From Candidatus Calditenuaceae archaeon (GTDB taxonomy: Archaea; Thermoproteota; Nitrososphaeria_A; Caldarchaeales; Calditenuaceae), in NCBI GenBank assembly GCA_025059595.1, contig JANXDI010000017.1, forward strand, positions 58,709 through 122,708: a stretch of DNA of 64,000 bases. The letters run 5' to 3'. The notes under the pieces are model-generated. The model was given only the letters and a program-made list of their open reading frames with translations, did not search any database and was not told where the DNA came from. Positions 59,890 to 64,000 of this stretch are shown piece by piece; positions within the stretch are counted from its first letter, which is position 1; each line of letters begins with the position of its first letter. The position numbers and the translations under genes were made by a program.

Positions 59890-60147
59890 CTAAACCAATA
59901 GCTCAGCCTTAACTAGCGCGTCGACGAGCTCCCTTATCGGCTCCCGGAGCTCGTCGGGGTTAAGCTCTGAGATATCCGCAACCTCCTGTATAACCTCCTC
60001 CACGGTCTTCTCCTCAAACCTGTCCCAGATAGCCACGATAGACTCATTCACGAGATAAGCAACTCCCTTCTCATTAACGAGAAGAAGCTCGCCTTCGCCT
60101 GTCTGTGTCAGATACCCACTCTTGTTAAAGCGCCTTTCTTCAGCCAA
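59890..60147 (-). CDS. PqqD-family (RRE-like) protein
   Basis: RFNKSGYLTQTGEGELLLVNEKGVAYLVNESIVAIWDRFEEKTVEEVIQEVADISELNPDELREPIRELVDALVKAELLV. Confidence 0.75.
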   Translation of the reverse strand: MAEERRFNKSGYLTQTGEGELLLVNEKGVAYLVNESIVAIWDRFEEKTVEEVIQEVADISELNPDELREPIRELVDALVKAELLV

Positions 60148-60190
60148 TTCAGCTAAAGATTGGGGCGCCCCTTATAACCCTTTACCAGCT

Positions 60191-60210
60191 ATTTCATGAT
60201 GATATGAAAT
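60191..60210. repeat. Inverted repeat ATTTCAT-GATGAT-ATGAAAT, possible operator
   Basis: Perfect 7-bp arms in the pqqD/aldolase intergenic region. Confidence 0.5.
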
Positions 60211-60266
60211 CCAGTCTCTGGGGTCAGGGGCATTAAGACATATATTACCGATGCGTTGTTTTCTCG

Positions 60267-61082
60267 ATGTTTACAGCTGGTTCTGGCTCGTCTTGGGGTT
60301 TGAGGAACAGGCTTTCCCGGATAATTAAGCCGAGGGATGGTAGGACGCTTATGCTTGCTGTGGACCACGGCTATTTCTTGGGGCCGATTCGCGGCTTAGA
60401 AAATCCGAGGCGGGCAATCAACCCTCTTCTCCCATACGCCGACGCCGTAATGCTTACGCGGGGTGTCCTGAGGACATCGATTGACCCGGAGTCTGATGTG
60501 CCGGTTGTTCTGAGAGTCTCGGGTGGAAACACGATTGATGGTCCGGTGCTTGGCGACGAGGAGGTTGTGACTTCTGTGGAGGATGCTATAAGACTCAACG
60601 TCTCGGCCCTAGCCTTCTCAGTATACGTCGGGACGCAGTTTGAGCACCAGACGCTTAAGTGCCTCGCTAAGCTTGTGGACGCTGGTGAGAGATATGGGAT
60701 TCCAATTCTCTCCGTCACTGCGGTTGGTCGCGAGCTGGAGAAGAGGACAGCAAAATACATAGGACTGGCGTGCAGGGTTTCAGCCGAACTCGGCGCGCAC
60801 TTCATCAAGACATACTATACCGACGACTTCCACAGGGTCGTGGACTCCGTACCCGTCCCCCTCGTGATTGCGGGAGGCCCGAAGCTTGAGACAGACATGG
60901 ATGTCCTGAGACTGGCATACAACGCCATCTCGGAGGGAGCGGCTGGACTAGACTTTGGCCGGAACGTCTTCCAGAACCCCAACCCCGTTGGCATGATAAA
61001 GGCGCTCAGGGGAATCGTTCACGAGAACATGACACCCGATGAGGCCGCTGAGCTTCTCAAGCCAGAGAAGATAAAGGCGTAG
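60267..61082 (+). CDS. DeoC/LsrF-type class I aldolase (archaeal FBA-I/ADH-synthase superfamily)
   Basis: TLMLAVDHGYFLGPIRGLENP, GAHFIKTYYTDDFHRVV, VPLVIAGGPK, GAAGLDFGRNVFQNPNPVGMIKAL. Confidence 0.9.
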   Translation: MFTAGSGSSWGLRNRLSRIIKPRDGRTLMLAVDHGYFLGPIRGLENPRRAINPLLPYADAVMLTRGVLRTSIDPESDVPVVLRVSGGNTIDGPVLGDEEVVTSVEDAIRLNVSALAFSVYVGTQFEHQTLKCLAKLVDAGERYGIPILSVTAVGRELEKRTAKYIGLACRVSAELGAHFIKTYYTDDFHRVVDSVPVPLVIAGGPKLETDMDVLRLAYNAISEGAAGLDFGRNVFQNPNPVGMIKALRGIVHENMTPDEAAELLKPEKIKA

Positions 61083-61132
61083 GCGCTCTAAAAGTAAATC
61101 ATTTATCTACTTTTCAAAGACTCTTTAGGGCG

Positions 61133-62143
61133 TTGAAAACGCATATAGTAGCTTGCGTTAATCCTCTGGATGTCAGGGTGGTCGAGAGCGAGCTCCCCTC
61201 CGTTGGTGCTGGAGAGTTTCTGGTCAGGGCTAGCATCACGGCAATCAGCACAGGCACAGAACTAACATTATACACGGGGGAATATCCCGCGGGTAGTGTC
61301 TGGCAAAGTATAGCAAAATATCCTCTCAATCTAGGCTACTGTCATCTAGGGGATGTCGTAGAGGTTGGTGAGGGTGTGAAGGATCTTTCTGTGGGTGAGA
61401 GGGTTGTTGGTTGGAAGCCGCATAGCATGTATGCCGTCTATGGTGGCGGAGACAGCTGGGTTAAGGTCCCTGAAGATGTGGCAGACGAGGAGGCCGTAGT
61501 AACTAACTTGGCAACAATCTCTATCAACGCCGTTAGAAGGGCGAAGATAAGGCTTGGAGAATGCGTCGTCGTCTATGGCCTTGGCCCTATAGGAGTTCTT
61601 GCGGCACTCTTCTCGAAGCTATCCGGAGGGTTCCCGGTTATTGGTGTTGACCTCTATGAGCGGCGTCGGAGGCTCGCCGAGAGGATTGGAGCCGTTCATT
61701 TTACGCTTGATGGCGGAGACTCTGCGGTTGCCGATAAAGTGAGGGAGCTGAATCGCGGCCGCTTGGCGGATGTAGTCTTTGAGGCTACCGGTAGCCCAAG
61801 TGCTTTTTTGGCAGAGTTCCAAGCACTACGGCGGCAGGGTAGGATGATAATTCTGAGCAGCCCCAGAGGACCGGTTCCCTTCGATTTTCACGACCTGTGC
61901 AATTGGCCCAGCCACACCATAATTGGGGCGCATGTCGCTTCTCATCCAGAATCTGAAACCCCTGACAACCCGTGGACTAGGAGAAGGAACGGCGAGCTCT
62001 ACCTAGACTTGGTTAAGAGCGGCACAATATCTCTCAAAAGCCTCGTGACGCACCGCTTCAAGTGGAGAGATGCAGCCCAAGCCTACCGGCTCCTCCATCA
62101 AGAGAGAGGAACGACCGGGATAGTTCTGCTGGATTGGCGGTGA
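61133..62143 (+). CDS. Zinc-type alcohol dehydrogenase-like (MDR) protein, BchC-like subgroup
   Basis: ITAISTGTELTLYTGEYP, VVVYGLGPIGVLAALFSKLSG, DVVFEATGSP. Confidence 0.85.
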   Translation: MKTHIVACVNPLDVRVVESELPSVGAGEFLVRASITAISTGTELTLYTGEYPAGSVWQSIAKYPLNLGYCHLGDVVEVGEGVKDLSVGERVVGWKPHSMYAVYGGGDSWVKVPEDVADEEAVVTNLATISINAVRRAKIRLGECVVVYGLGPIGVLAALFSKLSGGFPVIGVDLYERRRRLAERIGAVHFTLDGGDSAVADKVRELNRGRLADVVFEATGSPSAFLAEFQALRRQGRMIILSSPRGPVPFDFHDLCNWPSHTIIGAHVASHPESETPDNPWTRRRNGELYLDLVKSGTISLKSLVTHRFKWRDAAQAYRLLHQERGTTGIVLLDWR

Positions 62144-62221
62144 GTACCCCTCACGAGCTTTAGTCTCTACGGCCCCCGTCCTCGATGAATCCCTATATCC
62201 CTGTTTTTCCTTCTTTGCCGT

Positions 62222-62851
62222 ATGGCGGGTCGGCGGGCCGCCCTCCTTCTTCTTCTGCTGGTTATAGGCTTTCTTCTGGGTGTAGCGGCAGGTGCATTGG
62301 GGCAGAGGGCAGCGCCGAGCACTGTTACATCAATCCTCGAGGTTACCTCGACCATAACTTTAAGAGAGACGCTCACTACGCTCCTGACAACAACAGCGGC
62401 CGTAGAGCTTGTCAGGACTAGCGTCGCCACAATTACACTCGAGAGGCCCACAACATTAACGACGACAGTCACTTACCGCGAGGAGCTACCCTGTCTCGGC
62501 TCGGCCCTCTGCTTCAAAGGCCGCGTAACTAGGATTGTCGATGGCGATACGCTCGATGTGGATAAGGTCACGGTTCGGCTGGCTCTCGTCGATACCCCTG
62601 AGAGAGGGGCACCGGGGTATAGGGAGGCGACCGAGTTTACTGCTAGGGTATGTCCCGTTGGCTCGGAGGCGATAGTCGATGTCGATGACGGCCAACCGAT
62701 AGCCACTAACAGGCTGATAGCTAGGGTAATCTGCGGCGGCGTGGTCCTCAACGAGGCTCTGCTGGAGGAGGAGCACGCGGTCATAGATACGCGGTTCTGC
62801 ACGGTTAGCGAGTTCTCAACCCAACCTTGGGCCGAAAAGCATGGGTGTTAA
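62222..62851 (+). CDS. Membrane-anchored/secreted staphylococcal-nuclease-like (SNase) protein
   Basis: N-terminal TM; GRVTRIVDGDTLDVDKVTVRLALVDTPERGAPGYREATEF, NRLIARVICGGVVLNEALL. Confidence 0.88.
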   Translation: MAGRRAALLLLLLVIGFLLGVAAGALGQRAAPSTVTSILEVTSTITLRETLTTLLTTTAAVELVRTSVATITLERPTTLTTTVTYREELPCLGSALCFKGRVTRIVDGDTLDVDKVTVRLALVDTPERGAPGYREATEFTARVCPVGSEAIVDVDDGQPIATNRLIARVICGGVVLNEALLEEEHAVIDTRFCTVSEFSTQPWAEKHGC

Positions 62852-62962
62852 GCTGGCCTCCCCGCATTAAGGTAATGCCCCCAAACTCTTAATTACAGCC
62901 CTCGGTCCTACTCCCGCGGAGACTCTTCAACCGGCACAGCCTGCTCGCGGGGTCGCGTAGTC

Positions 62963-64000
62963 TTGAGGTTCTTCGCCACAACTGTGACTGGGCTCGAAGA
63001 CATAGCGGCTGCAGAGGTCTCGAGGCTTCTGGGTGTCGGAGCTGTGGCTGACGTCTCAAAGGTCTTCTTCGAGGCTTCGCTTGAGGGTTGCGCGCTGCTA
63101 AATTATTCGTCCAAGAGTCTGAACAAGATTTACCTGCTCGTGACTAGATGCGAGGTTGAGGGTCTTGCGGATGTTGATTCTGTGGTGGGGTCGGCAGGTC
63201 TTGTTGAGCTCATCGACAGAGAGCAGAGCTTCGCCGTGAGGGCTGAGAGGCATGGGACTCACGCATTCACCAGCATGGATTTGGCCGCCTCGGTTGGAAG
63301 GGCGATTATCGAGTCATACAGGAGTGTCACCGGCGTCAGATTGAAGGTAAACCTCAACGACCCCGACGTGGAGTTCCTAGCCATCCTGAGAGACAGAGAC
63401 TTCATCCTCGGAGTCAACACGACGGGCGTCTCGCTACACCGCAGATACTATCGGGTCAGACACCATAGGGCCGGCCTCTCTCCCACGGTTGCCCACTCGA
63501 TGCTCATGGTCTCGGGCTGGAGGCCCGGCGAGCCTCTCTTAGACCCATTCTGTGGTTCGGGAACGATTCCGATAGAGGCCGCGATGCATGCCCTGAACAT
63601 CCATCCGGGACTGAGGATGGAGACTCTTGCGTTGAGGCGTCTTAGAATCTTCAGCCCCGAGATGCTGGATGAGCTGGCTGAGAGGCTTCGAGGTGAGGAG
63701 GAGAGGCCAAGGCCCCTTGAGATAACTGGTCTTGACGCCTCGCCCAAGTCGCTCGCCGACGCTGAAGAGAATCTTGAGAGGGCTGGTTTGAAGGGTTGTG
63801 TAAGGCTCGTTTTGGGTGACGCCCTGAGCCTCGAAAAACACTTCAACATGCCATCCAGTAGAATTGTCTGTAACCCCCCTTTCGGAGTGAGGATGGGGCT
63901 GAGAGACCCGCAAAGATTCTACACCATCGCCTTCGCCTCGATGAAGCGCGCCTCTCCCGGGGCCACCCTGACGGTCATAGTGAGTAAGCCCGTAGTTGTT
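62963..64000 (+). CDS. THUMP-domain RNA guanine-N2 methyltransferase (Trm14/TrmG10-like), truncated by window end
   Basis: Open frame to window end: LRFFATTVTGLEDIAAAEVSRLLG... VSLHRRYYRVRHHRAGLSPTVAHSMLMVSGWRPGEPLLDPFCGSGTIPIEAAMHALN... IVCNPPFGVRMGLRD; TTG start inferred. Confidence 0.88.
   Translation, partial: MRFFATTVTGLEDIAAAEVSRLLGVGAVADVSKVFFEASLEGCALLNYSSKSLNKIYLLVTRCEVEGLADVDSVVGSAGLVELIDREQSFAVRAERHGTHAFTSMDLAASVGRAIIESYRSVTGVRLKVNLNDPDVEFLAILRDRDFILGVNTTGVSLHRRYYRVRHHRAGLSPTVAHSMLMVSGWRPGEPLLDPFCGSGTIPIEAAMHALNIHPGLRMETLALRRLRIFSPEMLDELAERLRGEEERPRPLEITGLDASPKSLADAEENLERAGLKGCVRLVLGDALSLEKHFNMPSSRIVCNPPFGVRMGLRDPQRFYTIAFASMKRASPGATLTVIVSKPVVV

Overview
This is an archaeal chromosomal window: GC-rich and gene-dense, with TATA-like promoters and frequent GTG/TTG starts. 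The gene set (PriL, XPF, CdvB/ESCRT-III, ABCE1, Sec61-beta, LysW-dependent lysine/arginine biosynthesis) suggests a TACK-group thermophile, possibly Aigarchaeota/Caldiarchaeum-like; that placement is inference. I saw no rRNA, transposase, prophage or CRISPR array. There is one clear tRNA, tRNA-Val(GAC) at 22555-22626. Main items of interest: (1) a 79-aa ubiquitin/MoaD-fold protein ending in Gly-Gly (29035-29274, minus), encoded alone and overlapping the 3' end of a VKOR gene; (2) a 1556-aa fusion of an apparently dead M28 peptidase domain with an FtsX/MacB-type permease, followed by a Yip1-like membrane protein and an uncharacterised soluble protein (15904-22490), with no ATPase in the cluster; (3) a CARF protein of the APE2256/Crn1-like type divergent from a frameshifted, N-terminally truncated cas6 (31413-33014), which looks like a relic of a type III CRISPR locus; (4) small genes missing from the ORF track, including Sec61-beta (59 aa) and a 45-aa Lys/Ala/Pro-rich protein resembling a histone H1 tail; (5) a LysW lysine/arginine cluster with two LysX/ArgX ligases; (6) a possible divergent PDCD5-like protein after PriL, a PCuAC-like copper chaperone, an orphan PqqD, and a membrane-anchored winged-helix regulator next to a secreted coiled-coil protein. 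All assignments come from reading translated sequence by eye; no database search was run.
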